Shown here in pieces: positions 1-8,229 of a stretch of 64,000 nt of DNA (within the stretch, counting starts at the first letter, position 1; each line of letters begins with the position of its first letter). The stretch comes from Rhodococcus rhodochrous (GTDB lineage: Bacteria > Actinomycetota > Actinomycetes > Mycobacteriales > Mycobacteriaceae), in contig NZ_CP027557.1 of the NCBI RefSeq assembly GCF_014854695.1, positions 930,001 through 994,000 on the forward strand, read 5' to 3'. The notes under the pieces were generated by a model. It had not been told where the DNA came from and did not search any database. It saw only the letters and a program-made list of their open reading frames with translations. The translations under genes and the position numbers were made by a program.

Positions 1-381
1 GTCGCGGCCGTGACCGTGCCGCGCTGGCTGCCGGAGAAGATCTGCTGGGCACTGTCGGACGCCTACCACGAGGTGGAGGGCGGGCACATCCGCATCTACA
101 AGGCCGACGAACTCGCCGCGAAACTCGCCGCCGCGGGTCTCACTGTCTCGGGCACCGACCACGCCCACGCGCTGCACGCGCCGTACTGGTGGCTCAAGTG
201 CGCCGTCGGCGTCGACAACGACGACAATCCGCTGACGAAGGCGTACCACCGGCTGCTGGTCTGGGATCTCATGAAGGCCCCGTGGATCACCCGCACGGCC
301 GAGAAGATCCTCGATCCCGTTATCGGGAAGAGTGTCGTGTTCTACCTTGAGAAGCCGGGAAACGCCGGTGCGGCGCGGTGA
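1..381 (+). CDS. Class I SAM-dependent methyltransferase, C-terminal part
   Basis: The frame is open from the first base, so the true start lies outside the window and the GTG at 10 is probably internal. The visible 126 codons resemble the C-terminal part of a class I methyltransferase: a strand-rich end with a YWWLKC stretch and a closing helix containing RLLVWDLMKAP. The SAM-binding glycine loop is off the edge, so the family call rests on the tail alone. It ends 10 bases before the likely start of the terpene-cyclase-fold gene, which suggests one operon. The substrate is unknown; the partner might imply an isoprenoid or glycolipid. Confidence 0.5.
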   Translation, partial: VAAVTVPRWLPEKICWALSDAYHEVEGGHIRIYKADELAAKLAAAGLTVSGTDHAHALHAPYWWLKCAVGVDNDDNPLTKAYHRLLVWDLMKAPWITRTAEKILDPVIGKSVVFYLEKPGNAGAAR

Positions 382-391
382 ATCCGCGCGC

Positions 392-1459
392 GTGACGGTG
401 CCGTCGGTGCCGGGTGTTCTGTCGCCGGAACAGAGCCTGGCGACGGGCCGGGCCATCGCGCGGATGCAGGAGCCCTCGGGAGCCGTCCCGTGGTTCCCCG
501 GTGGGCACATCGACCCGTGGGATCACATCGAATCCGCGATGGCGTTGACCGCCATCGGTTTACGTGAAGAGGCGGACGCCGCCTTCGAGTGGTCGCGGCG
601 GACACAGCGTGCCGACGGGTCGTGGCCCATCCAGTTCCGCGGCGACATCGTCGAGAACCACGACACCGACAGCAATTTCACCGCCTACATCGCCGTGGGC
701 GTATGGCACCACCATCTCGTGACGGGCGATCGCGGGTTCGCCGAGCACATGTGGCCGACGGTGCGGGCAGCGCTCGACCTTGTGGTCGACATGCAGTTGC
801 CGGGCGGCCAGATCTCCTGGGCGCGAGGCGACGGCGGAATGTTCGACGAAGCGCTGCTCACTGGTTGCTCGAGTATCCACCAGAGTCTGTGGTGCGGTCT
901 GCGGATCGCCGACCTGGTCGGTGAGGCGCAACCCGAATGGGAGGTCGCGCTGATCCGTCTCGGCCACGCTCTGCGTCGGCACCCCGAGGCGTTCACACCC
1001 AAGCCCGAGTACTCGATGGACTGGTACTACCCGATCCTCGGGGGAGCGGTGCGCGGCACCGACGCGCACGAACGGATCCGCGAGCGCTGGTCGGATTTCG
1101 TCGTCGACGGGCTCGGGATCCGTTGCGTCGACCATCGTCCGTGGGTCACCGGAGCCGAGACGTGTGAACTGGTCCTGGCGCTCGACGCACTCGGCCACGC
1201 CGGGCGTGCCCGCGAATTGTTCGCGGCCATGCAGCATCTGCGCGACCCGGACGGTTCGTACTGGACCGGTCTGGTCTACGCCGACGGCAAGCGGTGGCCG
1301 GTGGAGGTCAGTTCCTGGACCAGCGCAGCGGTGATCCTCGCCGCCGATGCGCTCTCGCGCACGACGGGAGGAAACGCGATCTTCCGGGATGCGGCGGCAC
1401 CCGCCGACCAGGTGGGCGCCGACCGCTGCACCGAACGTTGCCCGGTGCTCGTCCCGTAG
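392..1459 (+). CDS. Prenyltransferase / squalene-cyclase-fold (alpha-alpha barrel) protein
   Basis: About 355 residues, rich in helix pairs, with QW-like repeats such as QRADGSW and DPDGSYW, as in the squalene-hopene cyclase and prenyltransferase beta-subunit superfamily. The classic DXDD cyclase motif is not evident, so cyclase activity is not shown. An ATG at 332 is in frame but would overlap the upstream methyltransferase by 50 bases; GTG at 392 lies just after its stop and is preferred. Actinobacterial homologues commonly sit among methyltransferases and glycosyltransferases, as here. The gene converges on the methyltransferase ending at 1461, with a single base between the two stops. The reaction is unknown. 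Confidence 0.6.
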   Translation: MTVPSVPGVLSPEQSLATGRAIARMQEPSGAVPWFPGGHIDPWDHIESAMALTAIGLREEADAAFEWSRRTQRADGSWPIQFRGDIVENHDTDSNFTAYIAVGVWHHHLVTGDRGFAEHMWPTVRAALDLVVDMQLPGGQISWARGDGGMFDEALLTGCSSIHQSLWCGLRIADLVGEAQPEWEVALIRLGHALRRHPEAFTPKPEYSMDWYYPILGGAVRGTDAHERIRERWSDFVVDGLGIRCVDHRPWVTGAETCELVLALDALGHAGRARELFAAMQHLRDPDGSYWTGLVYADGKRWPVEVSSWTSAAVILAADALSRTTGGNAIFRDAAAPADQVGADRCTERCPVLVP

Positions 1460-1460
1460 T

Positions 1461-2405
<945 letters not shown>

Positions 2406-2409
<4 letters not shown>

Positions 2410-3012
2410 CGTGCGCTCCGGCCGGGGTTTGCGGGTAGAGGTGCGAAACGCTCGGGGTCGCGGGTCGTCCGCCACGCGGCGGCGACCGGGGCGAGCTCGG
2501 TGGGCTTGGCGCCGTTTCGGTGGGCGCCGCGTCGATCGGTCCGGAATGAGCACGGACCTGCGCGTCGTCCCTGAAACGGTGCAGTACCTGAGGATCCCAG
2601 CTGTTCGCACGCACGAGCACGTCACCACAGCCCTGCAGGTAGGTCGCGAGCCGTCCGGTCAGCTTCCGCGAACGAAAGATCCTCGGGCGTCGACTCGTCG
2701 ACGGTCGCGAGGACCGACCAGATGCGATCTGTCGACCGGGCTACGACGGGACACGCCGTGCCGCCGCCACCGGACTCGTTGTACGGGGGACTGACGGAGA
2801 TCACCGCGAATCTCCCACCTCGGCGAGCCAATGCGCGGTGATCGCTGTTTCATAGGCCATGACCACGGCTGTGGTCAGTGGATGTTCGGTATCCCGCGGT
2901 CGGCACAACGATTGGGGTCTCGGTTCAAGAACCGATTCCATCCGTTCCACAGTTCGTCGATGAGCTCGAGGAGCCGTTCACGAGAAGGCGTGAACTGGGT
3001 ACTGGTTGTCAT
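2406..3012 (-). pseudogene. Decayed gene of unknown family
   Basis: An ATG at 3012 opens a 45-codon stretch (MTTSTQFTPSRERLLELIDE onward) that stops at 2875. Coding-like peptides then continue in other frames: VMAYETAITAHWLAEVG near 2863-2810, DRIWSVLATVDESTPEDL near 2740-2680, YLQGCGDVLVRANSWDPQVL near 2640-2580, and finally TELAPVAAAWRTTRDPERFA ending at the TGA at 2406. The pieces are collinear and need at least three frameshifts or stops to be joined. I do not recognise the parent family. An alternative is that only the 45-codon ORF is real. Confidence 0.35.
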
Positions 3013-3104
3013 GGGCGGTGATCCTAGGAATGTGAACCGTCAGGTTCTGTGGGAGGAGGTTCTGCCCTGACCGGATGTGGCAAGACGATTTGTCGGCTGA
3101 TTCG

Positions 3105-3142
3105 ATCAGTGTCAATATTGATGGGTATCGATTCAAACTGAT
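3105..3142. promoter_or_regulatory. Putative ArsR operator upstream of the ars operon
   Basis: Outer arms ATCAGT (3105-3110) and ACTGAT (3137-3142) enclose a perfect 10-bp palindrome TCAATATTGA at 3112-3121. The block is AT-rich compared with its surroundings and lies directly upstream of arsR, where autorepressing ArsR/SmtB proteins bind. No ribosome site is evident between it and the gene. Confidence 0.5.
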
Positions 3143-3214
3143 AGTGGTGACCTCTGCTGCGCACCACTGGTACGGGAACCTCTGACGGAGGACTGGGCCG
3201 CAGACCTGGCCCGG

Positions 3215-3523
3215 ATGTTCAAGGCGATCGGAGACCCGGTACGCCTACGGCTGCTCAGCCTGATCGCCAGCCATGAGGGCGGCGAAAGCTGTGTCTGCGA
3301 CATCAGCCCGGCCTTCGACCTGTCCCAGCCGACCATCTCGCATCACCTCAAGGTGCTGCGCGAGGCCGGCCTGCTCGACTGCGAACGCCGTGGCACCTGG
3401 GTGTACTACCGGGTGATCCCCTCTGCCTTGGCCCAGCTGTCGGCCGTCCTGTCCCCGGAACGGGGAGTCGTGCCCGGCTCGGACTGCACCGTGGTCGACG
3501 ATGCCGCGGAGGCGACGCGATGA
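3215..3523 (+). CDS. arsR: ArsR-family metalloregulatory repressor (ars operon); N-terminus disturbed
   Basis: Winged-helix repressor that releases the ars promoter on binding arsenite. It has the recognition helix DLSQPTISHHLKVLREAG and a CVCD metal-site motif about 28 residues in. The open frame extends upstream of the first ATG through DSGDLCCAPLVREPLTED, the conserved N-terminus of actinobacterial ArsR with its CC ligand pair, but no ATG, GTG or TTG precedes it in that frame. The ATG at 3121 lies in the neighbouring frame, and removing one A from the AAA at 3135-3137 would join it to the CC motif. The ATG at 3215 is therefore the first usable start, though perhaps not the ancestral one. 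The stop overlaps arsB as ATGA. Confidence 0.85.
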   Translation: MFKAIGDPVRLRLLSLIASHEGGESCVCDISPAFDLSQPTISHHLKVLREAGLLDCERRGTWVYYRVIPSALAQLSAVLSPERGVVPGSDCTVVDDAAEATR

Positions 3524-4617
3524 CCGCGACGAACACCGAGCACCAGGCGGTCGTCGGGAAGATGTCGACCCTCGACCGGTTCCTGGCCGTGTGGATCGGC
3601 GCCGCCATCGTCGTCGGCCTGTTGCTCGGCCGGATGATTCCCGGCCTGGGTGAAGCGTTGAGTTTCATCGAGATCGACGGCATCTCCCTGCCGATCGCCC
3701 TCGGTCTGCTGATCATGATGTATCCAGTGCTGGCGAAGGTGCGCTACGACCGTCTCGACACCGTCACCGGCGACCGCAAGCTGTTGATCTCGTCGCTGAT
3801 CCTCAACTGGGTCCTCGGCCCGGCACTGATGTTCGCGCTCGCCTGGCTGATGCTGCCGGATCTGCCCGAATATCGCACCGGCCTGATCATTGTGGGTCTG
3901 GCTCGCTGCATCGCGATGGTGATCATATGGAACGACCTCGCGTGCGGTGACCGGGAAGCCGCGGCGGTGCTGGTGGCGATCAACTCGGTCTTCCAGGTGA
4001 TCATGTTCGCCGTGCTCGGCTGGTTCTACCTGTCGGTGCTTCCCGGCTGGCTGGGTCTCGAACAGGCCGCCCTGGATGTGTCGCCGTGGCAGATCGCCAA
4101 GTCGGTGCTGATCTTCCTCGGCATTCCCCTGGTCGCAGGGTTCCTCACCCGGCACTTCGGTGAGAAAGCCAAGGGCCGCACCTGGTACGAGGACACCTTC
4201 CTGCCGAAGATCGGGCCGTGGGCACTCTACGGGTTGCTGTTCACCATCGTGATCCTGTTCGCGTTGCAGGGCGAGCAGATCACCTCCCGACCGCTGGACG
4301 TCGTGCGGATCGCGCTGCCGCTGCTGGCGTACTTCGCGATCATGTGGGGCGGCGGATACCTGTTCGGCGCCGCGATCGGCCTCGGCTACGAACGCACCAC
4401 CACCCTCGCGTTCACCGCGGCCGGCAACAACTTCGAGCTGGCCATCGCGGTGGCGATCGGCACCTTCGGGGTGACCTCGGGTCAGGCTCTGGCCGGGGTG
4501 GTCGGACCGCTCATCGAGGTCCCGGTTCTTGTTGCGCTGGTCTATGTTTCGCTTGCCCTGCGCAACCGTTTCGCCCGCCGCGAGTCGCCACAGGTACCCA
4601 CATCGAGAGAGGGCTGA
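3520..4617 (+). CDS. arsB: ACR3-family arsenite efflux permease
   Basis: 365-residue membrane protein with about ten hydrophobic helices. It exports arsenite, using the proton motive force in characterised members. The family signature is visible: the conserved cysteine in GLARCIAMVIIWNDLACGD (near residues 127-145) and the glutamate in AAGNNFELAIAVAIG (near 304). Length is typical for ACR3 (about 350-400). It overlaps arsR by 4 bases and is followed 3 bases later by arsC, so regulator, pump and reductase should be co-transcribed. Many annotations call this family ArsB although it is unrelated to the E. coli ArsB antiporter. Confidence 0.93.
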   Translation: MTATNTEHQAVVGKMSTLDRFLAVWIGAAIVVGLLLGRMIPGLGEALSFIEIDGISLPIALGLLIMMYPVLAKVRYDRLDTVTGDRKLLISSLILNWVLGPALMFALAWLMLPDLPEYRTGLIIVGLARCIAMVIIWNDLACGDREAAAVLVAINSVFQVIMFAVLGWFYLSVLPGWLGLEQAALDVSPWQIAKSVLIFLGIPLVAGFLTRHFGEKAKGRTWYEDTFLPKIGPWALYGLLFTIVILFALQGEQITSRPLDVVRIALPLLAYFAIMWGGGYLFGAAIGLGYERTTTLAFTAAGNNFELAIAVAIGTFGVTSGQALAGVVGPLIEVPVLVALVYVSLALRNRFARRESPQVPTSREG

Positions 4618-4620
4618 TCC

Positions 4621-5034
4621 GTGAGCGCACCGAGTGTGTTGTTCGTCTGTGTCCACAACGCCGGCCGCTCCCAGATGGCTGCCGGGTTCCTCACCGCCCT
4701 GGCCGGGGACCGGATCGAAGTGCGCTCCGCCGGAAGCGCCCCGGCCGAGCAGGTCAATCCGGCCGCGGTCGCGGCGATGGCCGAGGTCGGCATCGACATC
4801 TCCACCGAGAATCCGAAGATCCTCACCACCGAGGCGGTGCAGGCATCGGATGTGGTGATCACGATGGGCTGCGGGGACACCTGCCCGGTGTTCCCCGGCA
4901 AGTCCTACCGCGACTGGGTGCTCGACGACCCGGCCGGGCAGGGCCTCGAAGCGGTGCGCTCGATCCGGGACGAGATCGAGGCCAAGGTCGAAGCCCTCAT
5001 CGCCGAGTTGACCGCCCCGTCTTCCCCGCGCTGA
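4621..5034 (+). CDS. arsC: Arsenate reductase, low-molecular-weight phosphatase fold
   Basis: 137 residues starting at GTG. The nucleophilic cysteine is C10 in FVCVHNAGRSQMA, the phosphatase P-loop. C84 and C88 lie in TMGCGDTCPVFPG, a motif shared with the mycothiol-coupled ArsC1/ArsC2 of Corynebacterium glutamicum, so I infer mycothiol and mycoredoxin as reductants rather than thioredoxin. It converts arsenate to arsenite for export by the adjacent ACR3 pump. It sits between arsB and the arsO-like flavoprotein with short gaps. Confidence 0.9.
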   Translation: MSAPSVLFVCVHNAGRSQMAAGFLTALAGDRIEVRSAGSAPAEQVNPAAVAAMAEVGIDISTENPKILTTEAVQASDVVITMGCGDTCPVFPGKSYRDWVLDDPAGQGLEAVRSIRDEIEAKVEALIAELTAPSSPR

Positions 5035-5048
5035 CAGGAGGCTCTTCG

Positions 5049-6113
5049 ATGACGACGAACGTCGATGTCGTGGTGGTCGGCGGTGGGCAGGCGGGTCTGG
5101 CTGCCGGCTACTACCTGCGGCGGGCCGGGCACCGCTTCGTGATCCTCGACGACCAGGAACGGCCGGGTGGGGCGTGGCCGCACATGTGGTCCTCGCTGCA
5201 TCTGTTCTCCCCGGCGGAATTCGCGTCCCTGCCCGGGTGGCCGATGCCCCGCTGGCCGGACGGATTCCCGCCTGCACGGCATGTCGTCGACTATCTCACC
5301 GCCTACGAAACCCGCTACGGCCTGCCGATCGAGCGGCCGGTGCGGGTGCAGGCGGTACGCCGCGACGGCCCTGATCTGCTGGTCGACACCGACCGCGGGC
5401 AGTGGCGGGCGCGGCGGGTGATCAGCGCCACCGGTACCTGGCAGCGACCGTTTCTGCCGAGCTATCCGGGCATGAATGTGTTCACCGGGCGGCAGTTGCA
5501 CACCGTCGACTACCGTAGCGCGGCCGAGTTTACCGGCTCGGACGTCGTAGTGGTCGGGGGTGGCAACTCCGCGGCTCAACTCGTCGCCGAGATCTCCACC
5601 ACCGCGAGAACCATCTGGGTCACCAACCGGCCCCCGCGGTTCCTGCCGGATGGCGTCGATGGCCGGGCCTTGTTCGAGCTCGCCTCCCGCCGTGCAGTGG
5701 CCCTGGCTGCCGGACGGACCGATCCCGGCGGCATCGCCGCCCTGGGGGACATCGTGATGGTCCCGGAGGTGCTTGCCGCCCGTGAGCGTGGCGTCATGAC
5801 CGCGCTGCCGATGTTCGATCGGCTCACCCGGGACGGCATCGCCTGGGGACAGCGCCACCGAACCGCCGATGTCGTGCTGTGGGCCACGGGATTTCGGCCC
5901 GCCCTCGCACATCTGCGGCCGTTGCGGTTGCGCGATCACACCGGCACGGTGCCGGTCGCCGGCACCCGCTCGCTCAAGGAATCGCGCCTGCATCTGCTCG
6001 GCTACGGCGACTGGACCGGTCCCGGTTCGGCCACCATCCTCGGCGTCGGCCGCACCGCCAAGGCCACCGTCGCCGACCTCGACCTCGACCTCGACCTCGA
6101 CCTCGACACCTGA
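5049..6113 (+). CDS. arsO: ArsO-type NAD(P)H-dependent flavin monooxygenase
   Basis: 354 residues. N-terminal FAD-binding VVVVGGGQAGLAAGYYLRRAG (first 26 residues), the segment WPHMWSSLHLFSPAEF typical of the ArsO/YpdA-like group in ars operons, and a second dinucleotide motif VVVVGGGNSAAQLV near residue 165, followed by ATGFRP near 285. Its enzymatic role in arsenic resistance is not firmly established. ATG at 5049 follows an AGGAGG ribosome site at 5036-5041. The C-terminus ends in a run of Asp-Leu dipeptides encoded by a hexanucleotide repeat. It lies between two arsC paralogues in the same operon. Confidence 0.8.
   Translation: MTTNVDVVVVGGGQAGLAAGYYLRRAGHRFVILDDQERPGGAWPHMWSSLHLFSPAEFASLPGWPMPRWPDGFPPARHVVDYLTAYETRYGLPIERPVRVQAVRRDGPDLLVDTDRGQWRARRVISATGTWQRPFLPSYPGMNVFTGRQLHTVDYRSAAEFTGSDVVVVGGGNSAAQLVAEISTTARTIWVTNRPPRFLPDGVDGRALFELASRRAVALAAGRTDPGGIAALGDIVMVPEVLAARERGVMTALPMFDRLTRDGIAWGQRHRTADVVLWATGFRPALAHLRPLRLRDHTGTVPVAGTRSLKESRLHLLGYGDWTGPGSATILGVGRTAKATVADLDLDLDLDLDT
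6075..6104 (+). repeat. Five exact tandem copies of GACCTC inside arsO
   Basis: The hexamer is repeated five times without a mismatch, then a variant GACACC and the stop. It encodes (Asp-Leu)5-Asp-Thr at the very C-terminus of the ArsO-like protein. Because the unit is 6 bases, copy-number changes lengthen or shorten the tail without shifting the frame. Confidence 0.9.
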
Positions 6114-6135
6114 TCTGCGTGAAAGGACCTCGACC

Positions 6136-6543
6136 GTGAGCACACCCTCGGTGCTGTTCGTCTGCGTGAAGAACGGCGGAAAGTCCCAGATGGCCGCCGG
6201 CCTGATGCGGGCCGCCGCCGGCGACACCGTTACGGTGCACTCCGCCGGTACGAAGCCCGGTGCCGGCATCAATGCCCTGGCGGCCGAAGTGCTCCTCGAG
6301 GTCGGCGTCGACATCACCGGCCAGACCCCGACACCGGTCGACCCCGACCTGGTCCGCGACGTCGATCTCGTGGTCACCCTCGGCCGCGAAGCCCACCTCG
6401 AGCCGGTGGCCGGGACACAGTTCGAGAACTGGGACACCGACGAGCCGTCCGAGCGCGGCATCGTCGGCATCGAACGGATGCGGCTGGTCCGCGACGACAT
6501 CGCCGCTCGTGTCACCGACCTTGCCGACCGGCTCCGTCGCTGA
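6136..6543 (+). CDS. Second ArsC-like low-molecular-weight phosphatase / arsenate reductase
   Basis: 135 residues from GTG at 6136, with an AAAGGAC ribosome site upstream. The P-loop is CVKNGGKSQMA, a variant of the CX5R loop in which Lys-Ser replaces the Arg-Ser of the first ArsC. The downstream GCGDTC cysteine motif is absent; the segment reads LVVTLGREAHLEP. This matches the second type of actinobacterial arsenate-mycothiol transferase, which relies on one cysteine. It is the last gene of the ars operon and ends before a strong hairpin. Whether it reduces arsenate or has another phosphatase-like role cannot be told from sequence. Confidence 0.78.
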   Translation: MSTPSVLFVCVKNGGKSQMAAGLMRAAAGDTVTVHSAGTKPGAGINALAAEVLLEVGVDITGQTPTPVDPDLVRDVDLVVTLGREAHLEPVAGTQFENWDTDEPSERGIVGIERMRLVRDDIAARVTDLADRLRR

Positions 6544-6550
6544 AGACACC

Positions 6551-6583
6551 GAGGTCGGCCACCCGAATCCGGTGGCCGACCTC
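6551..6583. terminator. Bidirectional hairpin between ars operon and cadI
   Basis: Perfect 13-bp stem GAGGTCGGCCACC / GGTGGCCGACCTC with a 7-base loop, placed between the convergent stops at 6543 and 6596. It lacks a clear U-tract, as is usual in high-GC actinobacteria. Confidence 0.75.
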
Positions 6584-6595
6584 GAGGGAAGCCGT

Positions 6596-7081
6596 TCAGC
6601 AGGACGGTGCGGCCGAAGCCTGCTGCGTGTCCTCGGCCGGGGCGGCGGTGCCGCAGCACATGCCACCCACGGCGGTGGCCGGATCGTCGAGATGCTGTGG
6701 GCTCGAGCCGAAGGTTTCCGAATCGGCGAGGACGGTGTAGACCTCCCACTTCTCCCCGGCCGGGCCGGTAACCCACACTTTGTCCTGGGTGGCGAAGCAG
6801 CAGGTGGTGCCGATCTCCTCCTCGGTGAACAGCCCTTCGTCGGTGAGGCGGGCGATTTCGGCGTGGACCTTCTCGCTCGATTCGACCTCCACGCCGAGGT
6901 GGTTGATGGTGCCGCCCTTGCCGGGGTTTTCGAGCAGGACCAGCTTCAGTGGCGGTTCGGCGATCGCGAAGTTCGCGTAGCCGGGCTCGAGCTTGGCCGG
7001 TTCGGTGCCGAACAGTTTCGTGTAGAAGGCGACCGCTTCTTGCAGGTCGTCGACGTTGAGGGCGAGTTGTGCGCGGGACAT
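6596..7081 (-). CDS. cadI: CadI/ArsI-family glyoxalase-fold metal resistance protein
   Basis: 161-residue VOC/glyoxalase-fold protein. It begins MSRAQLALNVDDL and contains NHLGVEV (H61), the vicinal pair C94-C95 in GTTCCFATQDKVWV, and KWEVYTV near the end, closely matching mycobacterial CadI, a cadmium-inducible protein. Related ArsI enzymes cleave the C-As bond of methylarsenite using the vicinal cysteines, but the ArsI N-terminal histidine ligand is replaced here, so lyase activity is uncertain. The C-terminal tail carries another CC pair (GGMCCG) and a final Cys, suggesting metal binding. It is divergent from an arsR paralogue with a shared operator. Confidence 0.85.
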   Translation of the reverse strand: MSRAQLALNVDDLQEAVAFYTKLFGTEPAKLEPGYANFAIAEPPLKLVLLENPGKGGTINHLGVEVESSEKVHAEIARLTDEGLFTEEEIGTTCCFATQDKVWVTGPAGEKWEVYTVLADSETFGSSPQHLDDPATAVGGMCCGTAAPAEDTQQASAAPSC

Positions 7082-7101
7082 GTCAGCCTCCACCTGTGTG
7101 G

Positions 7102-7153
7102 CATATGTCGAAATACTGGACAGGTACAGGATGCGCCACCTTTTCGACATATG
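7102..7153. promoter_or_regulatory. Inverted-repeat operator in the cadI/arsR2 divergent promoter
   Basis: CATATGTCGAAA at 7102-7113 and its exact reverse complement TTTCGACATATG at 7142-7153 form a 12-bp inverted repeat with a 28-base centre, one arm close to each divergent start. It is the probable binding site of the ArsR encoded at 7179. Confidence 0.7.
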
Positions 7154-7178
7154 TCAAGTAAGTGGATAAGCTCGAACC

Positions 7179-7538
7179 ATGCCGAAAGCCCTGCCCATGA
7201 TCGACGTCAGCACCCCGATCTGCTGCGAACCGGTCTCGGCCGCACCCATGAGCGACAACGCAGCTCTCGAACTCGCACTACGCCTGAAGGCCCTGGCGGA
7301 CCCGGTCCGCATCAAGCTCATGTCGATCCTGCTCACCGCCGACGGCGGTGAAGTGTGCACCTGCGATCTCGCCACCGACATCGGCTTGGCCGAATCCACT
7401 GTCAGTCACCACCTCGGGCAGCTGCGCAAGGCCGGCATGGTCGTATCCGAACGCCGCGGGATGAACGTCTTCTACCGTGCCCGCGCCGAGTCCCTCGAAG
7501 CCCTGCGGATGGTGCTGGACCCGAACTGTTGTCGCTGA
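7179..7538 (+). CDS. arsR: ArsR-family metal-sensing repressor next to cadI
   Basis: 119 residues. Winged-helix core LKALADPVRIKLMSILL followed by recognition helix AESTVSHHLGQLRKAG. Candidate metal-ligand cysteines are the N-terminal ICCEPV, the helix-3 site EVCTCDL and the C-terminal NCC pair. It lies back to back with cadI, as arsR and cadI neighbour each other in M. tuberculosis (Rv2641/Rv2642). It is not a close copy of the first ArsR and probably senses a different or broader set of metals. Its 3' end overlaps, on the other strand, an open extension of the truncated LLM gene. Confidence 0.88.
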   Translation: MPKALPMIDVSTPICCEPVSAAPMSDNAALELALRLKALADPVRIKLMSILLTADGGEVCTCDLATDIGLAESTVSHHLGQLRKAGMVVSERRGMNVFYRARAESLEALRMVLDPNCCR

Positions 7539-8229
7539 TCCCGACGTGGTGTCGATTACCTGCCATATGGCCCGGAAGGACGTACATCGAGCAGAAAATC
7601 GGGGGTTGGGCGCGCAGCGGCCTTGGTTGGGTCGCTGGTCCGGTGAAGACTGTGTGCAGGACGACGGCGTCGGCCACGCGTCCCGCCAGGTCGAGCGTGC
7701 GCTCGCCGAGCGCGACCATGAGGATCGGGATGCGGTCGACGTCCTCGGCGGTGCGTCGCAGATACGGGAAGTCGCCGGCTGGGCCGTGCCGGTCGACGAC
7801 TGCGTCACCGCGCCACAGCGTCCGGAGCAGATCGACGGTGTCCTCGAGCCGCGCCGACGTCACGCGAGGCAGACCCATGAGAGCGAACAGCACGTCGAAG
7901 CCGCGGCCGAGCCCGAGGGCGTAGCGGCCGCGGCTCAACCGGTGCAGTGTGGTCGCCATCGTCGCTGTGACGAGGGGATGGCGGGTGTGCGGATTGGTCG
8001 CTGCAGTGCCGATCCCGAGCGTGCGGCTCGTCGCGGCGGCCGCACCGGCCAGCGCTGCCGCGTCCTTGGTGTCGAACCGTTCCGACAGGAAGACCGAGCC
8101 GAGACCGATGCGTTCGGCGACGGCGATCTCGTCGAGCAGCGCCCTCGGGTCGTCGGCGTGCCCGGCGAGGCCGTAGAACCCGAGTTCCGGACAGTCCGGC
8201 TCCGGTACGGATCCGCCGGGGATGCTCAC
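7402..8229 (-). pseudogene. LLM-class flavin/F420 oxidoreductase, truncated at its C-terminus
   Basis: From GTG at 8229 the frame encodes a normal luciferase-like oxidoreductase of the MSMEG_3544-like F420 type: ELGFYGLAGH start, TLGIGTAATNPHTRHP, LSRGRYALGLGRGFDVL and LAGRVADAVVLHTVF. After about 7640 the family similarity stops and the frame continues through sequence belonging to the ars island, finally running antisense to arsR2. About the last third of the usual length of about 290 residues is missing. It is the last gene of the leftward aldehyde dehydrogenase operon; its GTG overlaps the previous stop as GTGA. A functional product is unlikely. Confidence 0.75.

Noticed and set aside
2831-3070. 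Plus-strand ORF of 79 codons in the decayed region
   Set aside because: Its translation is composition-biased and antisense to the better-supported leftward remnant; no ribosome site precedes it.
3406-5277. Open frame of about 623 codons on the minus strand across the ars operon
   Set aside because: Antisense to arsB and arsC, histidine/glutamine-rich and without domain similarity.
6075-6104. Phase-variable switch in arsO
   Set aside because: The repeat unit is 6 bases, so slippage cannot shift the frame; only tail length would change.
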